DNA from: Vibrio sp. D404a
GTDB taxonomy: Bacteria > Pseudomonadota > Gammaproteobacteria > Enterobacterales > Vibrionaceae
NCBI RefSeq assembly: GCF_030248535.1
Contig: NZ_JAHGAJ010000044.1
Span: forward strand, 62,001 to 126,000
Reading direction: 5' to 3'
DNA: 64,000 nucleotides
This document shows, piece by piece, positions 54,613 to 62,384 of this stretch (position 1 is its first letter; the number at the start of each line of letters is the position of its first letter). The notes beneath the pieces were generated by a model. The model did no database searches. It worked only from the letters and a program-made list of their open reading frames with translations, and was not told the DNA's origin. The position numbers were made by a program, and so were the translations under genes.

Positions 54613-55500
54613 ATGCCTTGGATTCAAATCAAGCTTAATGCGACCAACGAAAATGCCGAGCAGATCGGCGACATGTTGATGGAAGAGACTGGCGCTCTTT
54701 CTGTCACTTTCCTTGATGCACAAGATACCCCTGTATTTGAGCCTCTGCCGGGTGAAACGCGACTTTGGGGTGATACGGATATCTTAGCTCTATACGACGC
54801 AGAGATTGATACTGGCGTCGTTCTAGCGCAAATCAAAGCGAGCAACATGTTCCCTGCAGATTTCGCTCACAAGGTTGAGCAGATCGAAGACAAAGACTGG
54901 GAACGTGAATGGATGGATAACTTCCACCCAATGAAGTTCGGCGAGCGTCTATGGATTTGCCCAAGCTGGCGCGACATTCCAGAACCAGATGCGGTGAACG
55001 TAATGCTTGACCCGGGTCTTGCGTTTGGTACTGGTACTCACCCAACAACAGCATTGTGTTTAGAGTGGTTAGAAGGTCTGGATCTATCTGGCAAGACAGT
55101 GATCGACTTCGGTTGTGGCTCTGGCATCTTGGCGATCGCAGCGATCAAACTCGGCGCCGCAAAAGTGATCGGGATCGACATTGATCCTCAAGCTCTACTG
55201 GCATCAAAAGACAATGCAGAGCGCAATGGCGTTGCAGACCAATTGGAAGTATTCCTTCCTCAAGATCAACCAGAAGGCCTCATTGCCGATGTTGTGGTTG
55301 CTAACATCCTTGCCGGTCCACTGCGTGAACTTTCAGGCATCATTAAGGGTCTAGTAAAAGAAGACGGAGTATTAGCGATGTCGGGTGTTTTAGATACACA
55401 AGCAGAAGACGTTGCGACTTATTATCGTGATGAACTTCACATTGATCCGATTATTGAGCAGCAAGAGTGGTGTCGAATCTCTGGTCGCAAGCAAGGCTAG
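54613..55500 (+). CDS. prmA: Ribosomal protein L11 methyltransferase PrmA
   Basis: PrmA trimethylates L11 at several lysines and the N-terminus. The 295-residue protein has an N-terminal L11-recognition domain (MPWIQIKLNATNENAEQIGD) and a C-terminal Rossmann methyltransferase domain. The latter has LDPGLAFGTGTHPTTALCL, the SAM loop VIDFGCGSGILAIAA, and the catalytic VVANILAGPL. It lies upstream of dusB-fis, as in E. coli. Confidence 0.97.
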   Translation: MPWIQIKLNATNENAEQIGDMLMEETGALSVTFLDAQDTPVFEPLPGETRLWGDTDILALYDAEIDTGVVLAQIKASNMFPADFAHKVEQIEDKDWEREWMDNFHPMKFGERLWICPSWRDIPEPDAVNVMLDPGLAFGTGTHPTTALCLEWLEGLDLSGKTVIDFGCGSGILAIAAIKLGAAKVIGIDIDPQALLASKDNAERNGVADQLEVFLPQDQPEGLIADVVVANILAGPLRELSGIIKGLVKEDGVLAMSGVLDTQAEDVATYYRDELHIDPIIEQQEWCRISGRKQG

Positions 55501-55575
55501 ACAAGACTTTGAGCGCTAATTGACTGAATTTTATGCAAATTACAAAAACAAATTGTAAATGCTCAAATATTAGTC

Positions 55576-55612
55576 TTTTCACGCAGCAAAAAAATGCGTA
55601 AAATGCGCGCCC
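55576..55612 (+). promoter_or_regulatory. Stringent-type promoter of the dusB-fis operon
   Basis: A -35 like TTTTCA and a -10 TAAAAT are separated by 17 bases, followed at once by the GC-rich discriminator GCGCGCCC. This matches the fis promoter class, which is strongly growth-rate and ppGpp controlled. The predicted start is near 55611-55613. Confidence 0.6.
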
Positions 55613-55639
55613 TTGCTGGTACAGAACTGTGATGACGTT

Positions 55640-56608
55640 TTGAAAATCGGAAATTATCAACTTAAGAACAATCTAATCGTCGCCCCAATGGCTGGCGTAA
55701 CGGATAGACCATTCCGTGAGTTGTGTCTTCGCTATGGAGCGGGGATGGCAGTCAGTGAAATGATGTCCTCCAATCCTAAGGTTTGGAAAACGTCGAAGTC
55801 TCAGCAGCGTATGGTACATGAAGGCGAATCGGGCATTCGTTCAGTACAAATCGCTGGTGCAGATCCACAGCTTATGGCCGAGGCTGCGCAATTTAATGTT
55901 GAGAACGGTGCGCAAATCATCGATATCAACATGGGTTGCCCAGCCAAAAAAGTGAATAAGAAGCTTGCGGGCTCCGCGCTACTGCAATATCCGGATCTTA
56001 TTGAAGAGATCTTGAAGGCTGTAGTGAATGCGGTTGACGTTCCAGTAACGTTGAAGACTCGTACAGGCTGGGACACAGATAACAGAAACTGTGTTCAAAT
56101 CGCTAAAATAGCCGAAAACTGCGGCATTCAAGCGCTTGCCCTTCACGGGAGAACTCGCGCTTGTATGTACAAAGGTGAGGCCGAATACAAACACATTAAA
56201 GCGGCGAAACAAGCTGTCTCTATACCGGTTATCGCTAACGGTGATATCGATAGTCCGGAGAAAGCGAAGTTTGTACTGGAGTACACCGGTGCTGACGCTT
56301 TAATGATTGGCCGTCCTGCCCAAGGACGTCCTTGGATTTTCCAGGAAATCCACCACTATTTGGAAAACGGCACCACGATGGACCCACTACCGACTTCGGA
56401 AGTGAAGGACATCATGCTTGGTCATGTTCACGCTCTGCATGAATTTTATGGAGAGTTTTTAGGTCCGCGCATTGCTCGTAAGCATGTGGGTTGGTACCTA
56501 AAAGAACACGAACAAGCGAGTGAGTTTCGCCGTACCTTCAACGCACTCGAAGCAGGTGATCTGCAGCTTGAGGCGCTAGAAGGTTATTTTGATAACGTTG
56601 CACCATAA
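55640..56608 (+). CDS. dusB: tRNA-dihydrouridine synthase B
   Basis: DusB is a flavoenzyme that reduces uridines in the tRNA D-loop (U17 in E. coli). The TTG at 55640 gives 322 residues starting (M)KIGNYQLKNNLIVAPMAG, the family start. An earlier TTG at 55613 would fall on the predicted transcription start and is rejected. The FMN-barrel motifs are APMAGVTDRPFRELC, NMGCPAKKVNKKLAGSALL with the catalytic Cys, and GRPAQGRPWIF. fis follows after 23 bases, the conserved arrangement in which fis is expressed from the dusB promoter. Confidence 0.95.
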   Translation: MKIGNYQLKNNLIVAPMAGVTDRPFRELCLRYGAGMAVSEMMSSNPKVWKTSKSQQRMVHEGESGIRSVQIAGADPQLMAEAAQFNVENGAQIIDINMGCPAKKVNKKLAGSALLQYPDLIEEILKAVVNAVDVPVTLKTRTGWDTDNRNCVQIAKIAENCGIQALALHGRTRACMYKGEAEYKHIKAAKQAVSIPVIANGDIDSPEKAKFVLEYTGADALMIGRPAQGRPWIFQEIHHYLENGTTMDPLPTSEVKDIMLGHVHALHEFYGEFLGPRIARKHVGWYLKEHEQASEFRRTFNALEAGDLQLEALEGYFDNVAP

Positions 56609-56631
56609 TTACGAGAAGAGCTAGACCGAAT

Positions 56632-56928
56632 ATGTTCGAACAAAATCTGACTTCAGAAGCATTGACAGTGACTACAGTAACATCACAAGACCAAATCACG
56701 CAGAAACCACTACGTGATTCAGTGAAAGCATCATTGAAAAACTACCTTGCTCAATTAAACGGTCAAGAAGTCAGCGAGTTATACGAACTAGTATTAGCTG
56801 AAGTTGAACAGCCACTACTAGACACCATCATGCAGTACACTCGCGGTAACCAAACTCGCGCAGCAACTATGATGGGTATCAACCGCGGTACTCTTCGCAA
56901 GAAACTTAAAAAATACGGCATGAACTAA
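56632..56928 (+). CDS. fis: Nucleoid-associated regulator Fis
   Basis: Fis is a DNA-bending dimer abundant in early exponential phase, acting on rRNA promoters, supercoiling and recombination. It has 98 residues, the standard length. The N-terminal beta-hairpin arm (TVTSQDQITQKPLRDSVK), central dimer helices and C-terminal HTH (GNQTRAATMMGINRGTLRKK) are all conserved. Translation probably depends on the upstream dusB message. Confidence 0.99.
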   Translation: MFEQNLTSEALTVTTVTSQDQITQKPLRDSVKASLKNYLAQLNGQEVSELYELVLAEVEQPLLDTIMQYTRGNQTRAATMMGINRGTLRKKLKKYGMN

Positions 56929-56950
56929 TCATTCTGACGTACAGAAATTT

Positions 56951-56986
56951 AAAGCCCAACTTACTGAGTAAGTTGGGCTTTTTTTA
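56951..56986. terminator. Bidirectional terminator between fis and zntR
   Basis: The AGCCCAACTTACT / AGTAAGTTGGGCT stem is followed by seven T residues. It has only a short A tract on the other side but could act both ways. Confidence 0.85.
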
Positions 56987-56995
56987 TCTCTAAGC

Positions 56996-57430
56996 TCAGT
57001 CGTTGCAACAACTGTCTTTGTCTGTGCTCTCTGAATCGAGTGCTGCTAAGATTGAGCAGTGACTGGCATCGTCATCCACATGGCCACAACAGGCATCATT
57101 GATTTTTTTCAGAGCAATTCGAATCCGACTCAGCTCTGCGATTTTCTCATCAATCATCGTCAGTTTAGCACTGGTAATCGACTTCACTTCTGCACAGCTG
57201 TGCTGGGTTGCTTCTAGGCGAATATCGAGTAATTCCTTAATCTCTTCTAAGCTCAGACCCAACGCCTTTGATTTTAGGATGAAGGTCACCTGCTTTTGGT
57301 TATTTTCGTCATACAGTCGATAGCCAGACTCACTGCGACTCGCCGGAGCAATAAGGTGATTTTTCTCGTAGAACCGTAGCGTATCCGCTGTTACACCACA
57401 GCGTTTCGCTAATTCTCCTATCTGAAACAT
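56996..57430 (-). CDS. zntR: Zinc-responsive MerR-family regulator ZntR
   Basis: ZntR activates the zinc exporter gene zntA by DNA distortion. The ATG at 57430 (AGGAAA ribosome-binding site) gives 144 residues starting MFQIGELAKRCGVTADTLRF; an upstream in-frame start adds 20 unconserved residues. The metal ligands match ZntR: Cys79, then Cys114, Cys115, His117 and Cys125 in the NDACCGH...HC loop. An extra Cys pair sits in the C-terminal tail (DSCCND). zntA is not in the window. Confidence 0.92.
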   Translation of the reverse strand: MFQIGELAKRCGVTADTLRFYEKNHLIAPASRSESGYRLYDENNQKQVTFILKSKALGLSLEEIKELLDIRLEATQHSCAEVKSITSAKLTMIDEKIAELSRIRIALKKINDACCGHVDDDASHCSILAALDSESTDKDSCCND

Positions 57431-57518
57431 AGTTTTTCCTGATTTTTCATTACTGCCACAATTAACCTTTTCGTTACTTTTCAGGCTCAAATGGCAATTT
57501 TCATAATTATTTTTGAGA

Positions 57519-57534
57519 TGCCAAACGATTGCGC
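57519..57534. promoter_or_regulatory. PurR box of the purHD operon
   Basis: TGCCAAACGATTGCGC matches the PurR consensus ACGCAAACGTTTGCGT at 11 of 16 positions, including the CAAACG core. It lies just upstream of a TAGAAT -10 box (57558-57563). It is 230 bases ahead of purH, leaving a long leader. Confidence 0.55.
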
Positions 57535-57764
57535 GAGCTTTTTTGTAATAAATTAGTTAGAATGTGCGCCATCAAATTTGGAGACTGTTATTTTCTTAGG
57601 TATTAAACATAAGAAGAAACGGAATCTCAAAGGTCTTTACCAAAACTGGCCAATATTTTATCTCTCGGCTCTGGTGTACGTTATCCAAAGAGAGAAGATA
57701 GAAACAAGTTCTTTTTTGGCAAATATCTTTATTTTAACTCCATGAATTTGAGGAAGATGGAAGC

Positions 57765-59357
57765 ATGAATAACGCTCGTCCAATTCGCCGCGCCCTAATC
57801 AGCGTATCAGACAAAACTGGTATCGTTGAATTTGCACAAGCCCTTGCTAACCGTGGTGTCGATATTCTATCGACTGGTGGCACTGCTCGCCTGCTTGCTG
57901 AAAAAGGCATCTCTGTAACAGAAGTATCTGACTACACTGGCTTCCCTGAAATGATGGACGGCCGCGTTAAGACTCTGCACCCTAAAGTTCATGGTGGCGT
58001 TCTAGGTCGTCGTGGTCAAGATGATGAAGTGATGGAAACTCACGGCATCAACCCTATCGATATGGTTGTTGTTAACCTATACCCATTCGCTGAAACCGTT
58101 GCTAAAGAGGGTTGTACCCTTGCTGATGCCGTTGAGAACATCGACATCGGTGGTCCAACAATGGTTCGCTCTGCAGCGAAAAACCACAAAGACGTGACTA
58201 TCGTTGTGAGCGCTCACGACTACGGCCGCGTTATCGCTGAAATGGACGCGAACGAGACATCTCTAACTCTAGAGACTCGCTTCGACCTAGCTATCGCAGC
58301 ATTCGAGCACACAGCTTCTTACGACGGCATGATCGCTAACTACTTCGGCACTATGGTTCCATCTTACGGTGAGAACAAAGAAGGTGACGAAGAGTCTAAA
58401 TTCCCTCGCACGTTCAACCAACAGTTCGAGAAAAAGCAAGACATGCGCTACGGTGAAAACAGCCACCAAGCTGCGGCATTCTACGTTGAAGCGAATCCTG
58501 AAGAAGCGTCTGTTTCTACTGCTCGCCAAATCCAAGGTAAAGCCCTTTCTTACAACAACATCGCAGACACTGACGCTGCACTTGAGTGTGTGAAAGAGTT
58601 CGACGAGCCGGCATGTGTGATTGTAAAGCACGCTAACCCATGTGGTGTAGCACTAGGTAAAGACATCCTAGAAGCTTACGACCGTGCATTCAAAACAGAC
58701 CCAACGTCTGCATTTGGCGGCATCATCGCATTCAACCGCGAGCTAGACGCAGCAACAGCAACGGCTATCACTGAGCGCCAATTCGTTGAAGTTATCATCG
58801 CACCATCTGTTTCTGCTGAAGCAGTAGAAATCGTAGCCGCTAAGAAAAACCTTCGCCTACTTGAGTGTGGTGAGTGGACAACTAAGACAACTGGCTTTGA
58901 CGTGAAGCGCGTTAATGGTGGTCTACTGGTTCAAGACCGCGACCAAGGCATGGTTTCTCAAGATGACCTTAAAGTGGTTTCTAAGCGCCAACCTACAGAA
59001 GAAGAGTTAAAAGATGCTCTATTCTGCTGGAAAGTAGCGAAGTACGTGAAATCTAACGCGATCGTTTACTCGAAAGGCGACATGACTATCGGTGTAGGCG
59101 CAGGCCAAATGAGCCGCGTTTACTCTGCGAAAATCGCAGGTATCAAGGCTGCAGACGAAGGTCTACAGGTTGAAGGTTGTGTGATGGCATCAGATGCATT
59201 CTTCCCATTCCGTGACGGTATCGACGCGGCTGCAGAAGCGGGCATCAAGTGTGTTATCCAACCGGGTGGCTCTATGCGTGATGACGAAGTTATCGCAGCA
59301 GCAGACGAGCACGGCATGGCGATGATCTTTACAGGTATGCGTCACTTCCGCCACTAG
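57765..59357 (+). CDS. purH: Bifunctional AICAR transformylase / IMP cyclohydrolase
   Basis: PurH catalyses the last two steps of purine synthesis, formylation of AICAR and ring closure to IMP. Of 530 residues, the N-terminal IMP cyclohydrolase domain (RRALISVSDKTGIVEFAQAL, LSTGGTARLL) is followed by the transformylase domain. The latter has KHANPCGVA with the catalytic Lys-His pair, and a C-terminal QPGGSMRDDEVIAAADEHG. It forms an operon with purD, 133 bases downstream, behind a PurR box. Confidence 0.98.
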   Translation: MNNARPIRRALISVSDKTGIVEFAQALANRGVDILSTGGTARLLAEKGISVTEVSDYTGFPEMMDGRVKTLHPKVHGGVLGRRGQDDEVMETHGINPIDMVVVNLYPFAETVAKEGCTLADAVENIDIGGPTMVRSAAKNHKDVTIVVSAHDYGRVIAEMDANETSLTLETRFDLAIAAFEHTASYDGMIANYFGTMVPSYGENKEGDEESKFPRTFNQQFEKKQDMRYGENSHQAAAFYVEANPEEASVSTARQIQGKALSYNNIADTDAALECVKEFDEPACVIVKHANPCGVALGKDILEAYDRAFKTDPTSAFGGIIAFNRELDAATATAITERQFVEVIIAPSVSAEAVEIVAAKKNLRLLECGEWTTKTTGFDVKRVNGGLLVQDRDQGMVSQDDLKVVSKRQPTEEELKDALFCWKVAKYVKSNAIVYSKGDMTIGVGAGQMSRVYSAKIAGIKAADEGLQVEGCVMASDAFFPFRDGIDAAAEAGIKCVIQPGGSMRDDEVIAAADEHGMAMIFTGMRHFRH

Positions 59358-59365
59358 AAAGAAAA

Positions 59366-59413
59366 GATACGAGAGCGCTTCGCTACGGGAAACGAGAACG
59401 CTGCGCTCCGAGA
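59366..59413. repeat. Two-unit tandem repeat between purH and purD
   Basis: Two copies of a 23-base unit (GAGAGCGCTTCGCTACGGGA and GAGAACGCTGCGCTCCGAGA as cores, 16 of 20 identical) lie right after the purH stop. Each contains a self-complementary AGCG..CGCT segment. Function is unknown. Confidence 0.6.
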
Positions 59414-59414
59414 T

Positions 59415-59441
59415 GAGCAACACTCTCATTTAGTGTTGCTC
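59415..59441 (+). terminator. Hairpin between purH and purD
   Basis: GAGCAACACT and AGTGTTGCTC are perfect 10-bp arms around CTCATTT. The following ACATTTTC is a poor T tract, so this is more likely an mRNA stabiliser or partial terminator inside the operon. Confidence 0.55.
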
Positions 59442-59490
59442 AGACATTTTCTAGTTCTACTACTATCAATTTTGATTGAAGGTTTAAAAC

Positions 59491-60777
59491 ATGAATGTAT
59501 TGATTATTGGTGCCGGCGGTCGTGAGCACGCACTTGGTTGGAAAGCAGCACAAAACCCAAACGTTGAAACAGTATTCATCGCTCCAGGTAACGCAGGTAC
59601 TGCACTTGAGCCAAAACTTGAAAACGTAAACATCGGCGTTGAAGACATCGCTGGTTTAGTGGCGTTTGCTCAAGAGAAACAAATCGAACTGACTATCGTA
59701 GGCCCAGAAGCGCCACTGGTTATCGGTGTGGTTGACGCATTCCGCGAAGTCGGTCTACCAATCTTTGGTCCAACTCAAGCAGCTGCACAGCTAGAAGGCT
59801 CTAAAGCGTTCACTAAAGACTTCCTAGCTCGTCACGACATCCCAACAGGTTCTTACGCGAACTTCACTGAGATTGAGCCGGCTATCGCTTACGTTCGTGA
59901 GCAAGGCGCACCAATCGTAGTGAAAGCTGACGGCCTTGCGGCTGGTAAAGGCGTTATCGTTGCGATGACTCTGGAAGAAGCAGAAGACGCAATCAAAGAC
60001 ATGCTAGCAGGCAACGCATTTGGCGAAGCAGGCAGCCGCGTGGTTATCGAAGAGTTCCTTGAAGGCGAAGAAGCAAGCTTCATCGTAATGGTTGACGGTG
60101 CTAGCGTACTGCCTATGGCCACCAGCCAAGATCACAAGCGTGTTGGCGACAAAGACACAGGCCCTAACACTGGCGGCATGGGTGCTTACTCTCCAGCTCC
60201 AGTTGTTACACCAGAAATCCACAACCGTATTCTTGAGGAAGTAATCTACCCAACGGTACGTGGCATGGACGCAGAGGGCGCACCTTACACAGGTTTCCTA
60301 TATGCAGGTCTGATGATCGCAGCTGACGGTACGCCAAAAGTTATCGAATACAACTGCCGCTTCGGCGACCCAGAGACGCAACCTATCATGATGCGTATGG
60401 AGTCAGATCTTGTTGAACTATGTCTAATGGCAATTGACAAGAAGCTGGACGAAGCTGAATCTAAGTGGGATCCACGCGCGTCTATCGGCGTTGTTCTTGC
60501 GGCTGGCGGCTACCCTGCTGACTACGCAAAAGGTGACGTAATTTCACTCCCAACAGGCGAAGTTGAAGGTCAAAAAATCTTCCACGCTGGTACAGCGAAT
60601 AACGAAGCTGGCGAAGTTGTGACAAATGGCGGTCGTGTACTGTGTGCGACTGCTCTTGGTAATAGCGTTTCTGAGGCTCAGGAGCGTGCGTACGCGCTAA
60701 CTAAGCAAGTTAGCTGGAATGGTATGTTCCACCGCAATGACATCGGTTACCGTGCGATTGAGCGCGAACAGAAGTAA
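59491..60777 (+). CDS. purD: Phosphoribosylamine-glycine ligase
   Basis: PurD catalyses the second step of purine synthesis, joining glycine to phosphoribosylamine. The 428-residue ATP-grasp enzyme has VLIIGAGGREHALGWK at the N-terminus and the ATP-grasp lid KADGLAAGKGVIVA. The DTGPNTGGMGAYSPAP and EYNCRFGDPETQ motifs are also present. It is the second gene of the purHD operon and is closed by a terminator. Confidence 0.98.
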   Translation: MNVLIIGAGGREHALGWKAAQNPNVETVFIAPGNAGTALEPKLENVNIGVEDIAGLVAFAQEKQIELTIVGPEAPLVIGVVDAFREVGLPIFGPTQAAAQLEGSKAFTKDFLARHDIPTGSYANFTEIEPAIAYVREQGAPIVVKADGLAAGKGVIVAMTLEEAEDAIKDMLAGNAFGEAGSRVVIEEFLEGEEASFIVMVDGASVLPMATSQDHKRVGDKDTGPNTGGMGAYSPAPVVTPEIHNRILEEVIYPTVRGMDAEGAPYTGFLYAGLMIAADGTPKVIEYNCRFGDPETQPIMMRMESDLVELCLMAIDKKLDEAESKWDPRASIGVVLAAGGYPADYAKGDVISLPTGEVEGQKIFHAGTANNEAGEVVTNGGRVLCATALGNSVSEAQERAYALTKQVSWNGMFHRNDIGYRAIEREQK

Positions 60778-60800
60778 TCTTTGTTGAGATTGCAGATACT

Positions 60801-60826
60801 AAAAAGGCGCTTCATGCGCCTTTTTT
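60801..60826 (+). terminator. Terminator of purHD
   Basis: The AAGGCGC / GCGCCTT stem is followed by six T residues. Confidence 0.88.
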
Positions 60827-60844
60827 AATTTTCGAGCCTAATTT

Positions 60845-61019
60845 ATACCAATCGTAGTAAATAATTGCTCACCCTAGCTTGTTAAAATGCTCGATAACTG
60901 CGTTAGAATTTTTGATTGTAGAATAACTACTTATCGAAACTCTCTGTTGAAAAAAGCTGCCTTGTTCTCAAGCCTTTTTCCTGCGCTATTTTTGATCACT
61001 TACTTACTGTGATTGGTAT
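60845..61019. mobile_element. MITE-like element with 27-bp terminal inverted repeats
   Basis: A non-coding element of about 175 bases is bounded by ATACCAATC and GATTGGTAT. The inverted repeats extend imperfectly over 27 bases at each end (60845-60871 and 60993-61019, 22 of 27 matching). There is no reading frame for a transposase. The size and ends suggest a miniature inverted-repeat element mobilised by another transposon. It sits in the purD-DUF1481 gap after the terminator, a safe site. No second copy was seen in the window. Confidence 0.7.
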
Positions 61020-61086
61020 TACAGCCTTCAGAGTATTTGGCCTACCATGATCCTTTTACTCTAAATGCTGCTCAGCAGTGATAACT

Positions 61087-61794
61087 CTACAGCTCTTTCA
61101 ACAGCGCAGGGCGCGCAATACACTCGTGACTGTCTTCAGCTAACATCAACAGCTCCTCAACCGAAACGCTTCCCTTACCAAGAGACACATTACCTAAGAT
61201 TGCCGCATAGCTATCCACTGTCGCTAAACGGTTGATCACAAAGCTTGGCAGCGTCTGATTGAATTCAAACTCGTCGAACTCATCGCCATTACAGCTCTCA
61301 AAGGTGCTGCCATTCCAGTAACCTTGCAGTAGCTCTAGACCTTCACCGTTTTGCTTGTCTGTCGAGTCTAAGACGCCATTGGCCTCTTTCTTGTAGCGCT
61401 CTAACTGCTTGGCTTGGATGGGTAAGATTTTTCCGTCGATACGATACTGTTGGTAAACAGCATCACCCGACTTATTGAAGCGTACATGCACGCGATACGG
61501 CACCAGTTTGCCCTTAGCATCACGCTGATCGCCTTCACGGATGAATTCACGTAATACGCCTTCTGACCATGCATAGTCGGTCTTATACCAACCATAGTCG
61601 CCTACAGTGACATAATCGGCTGAACTGTGTGGCTGAGTGAGTTTATTGGTAACCCAGTAAAAACTGGTGGCATCACCCATAACCTGAGCGCCGGTGTAGG
61701 TTTCAAATTGTTCGAGATTTTTCGTTGTACTGGATGAGGAACATCCGACAAGGAGAGCTAAGAAGAGAGAAACGAGAAGAAATGTTTTTTTCAT
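61087..61794 (-). CDS. DUF1481 lipoprotein (YjaH-like)
   Basis: This 235-residue lipoprotein has a signal peptide and lipobox ending at Cys18 (LALLVGCSSSS). The remainder is a soluble, polar domain matching DUF1481, known in E. coli as YjaH and of unknown function. It lies directly downstream of hupA in the same direction, as in E. coli. A strong hairpin sits in the 46-base gap and overlaps its ribosome-binding region. It may share the hupA transcript at reduced level. Confidence 0.85.
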   Translation of the reverse strand: MKKTFLLVSLFLALLVGCSSSSTTKNLEQFETYTGAQVMGDATSFYWVTNKLTQPHSSADYVTVGDYGWYKTDYAWSEGVLREFIREGDQRDAKGKLVPYRVHVRFNKSGDAVYQQYRIDGKILPIQAKQLERYKKEANGVLDSTDKQNGEGLELLQGYWNGSTFESCNGDEFDEFEFNQTLPSFVINRLATVDSYAAILGNVSLGKGSVSVEELLMLAEDSHECIARPALLKEL

Positions 61795-61800
61795 AAAACC

Positions 61801-61833
61801 TGTACCGAGGTGGAATACGACTACCTCGGTACA
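61801..61833 (-). terminator. Hairpin between hupA and the DUF1481 gene
   Basis: TGTACCGAGGT and ACCTCGGTACA form perfect 11-bp arms around an 11-base loop. On the minus strand it is followed by GGTTTTATG, which contains the DUF1481 start. The T tract is weak, so read-through or translational masking is possible. Confidence 0.6.
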
Positions 61834-61840
61834 GTTTAGA

Positions 61841-62113
61841 TTATTTCACTGAATCTTTCAGTGCTTTACCTGCAACAAATGCTGGAACATTTGCAGCAGC
61901 GATTTGAATCTCATCACCAGTTTTTGGGTTACGACCAGTGCGAGCTGCACGGTGGTTTACTTTGAAAGTACCAAAACCAATTAGCTGAACTTGATCGCCA
62001 TCTTTAAGAGCATCAGTTACGCCGCCAAGAGTCGCTTCTAGCGCAGCTTTCGCTTGAGCTTTAGAAAGGTCCGCTTTTTCAGCAATAAAGTCGATTAATT
62101 GGGTCTTGTTCAT
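61841..62113 (-). CDS. hupA: Nucleoid protein HU-alpha
   Basis: HU is a small DNA-bending protein acting as an alpha/beta dimer in chromosome compaction and replication initiation. The 90-residue protein starts MNKTQLIDFIAEKADLSKAQ. It has the dimer core IGFGTFKVNHRAARTGRNP and the DNA-embracing arm with the intercalating proline in RTGRNPKTG. The yjaG-like, hupA and yjaH-like neighbourhood confirms the alpha subunit. Codon use is strongly biased, as for a highly expressed gene. Confidence 0.97.
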   Translation of the reverse strand: MNKTQLIDFIAEKADLSKAQAKAALEATLGGVTDALKDGDQVQLIGFGTFKVNHRAARTGRNPKTGDEIQIAAANVPAFVAGKALKDSVK

Positions 62114-62384
62114 TTTAGGTTTCCCTTCTTTGTATTTTTAAATTCAATTCACTCTAAAACATAAATGCCCCATCTGGCAAAGGTTTGTCGACGATCTTTG
62201 ACTCTAATGCCGTAGTTTTAGCCATAATATGAGTAATAACTCACAATTTGTTACTGAAATTCCCTTCCCAGCCCTTGTTTAAAGGGGGCTGAGACTAAAA
62301 TTAATGATGACCAAAGCATCAATTTTTTTCTATAATCCAGCTTGAATCGCTGACAAAGCGTACAATCTATCATTAAGGGCAAAC

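Noticed and set aside
61062..61080. CTGCTCAGCAG as a terminator for the DUF1481 gene
   Set aside because: The stem is only five bases and no T run follows on the minus strand.
62270..62310. GGCTGAGA motif after a CCCTTG..AAGGGG stem, resembling the start of a TPP riboswitch
   Set aside because: The remaining conserved TPP-riboswitch parts (ACCTGATCTGG-type helix) are absent and the downstream gene is a CNNM protein with no thiamine link.
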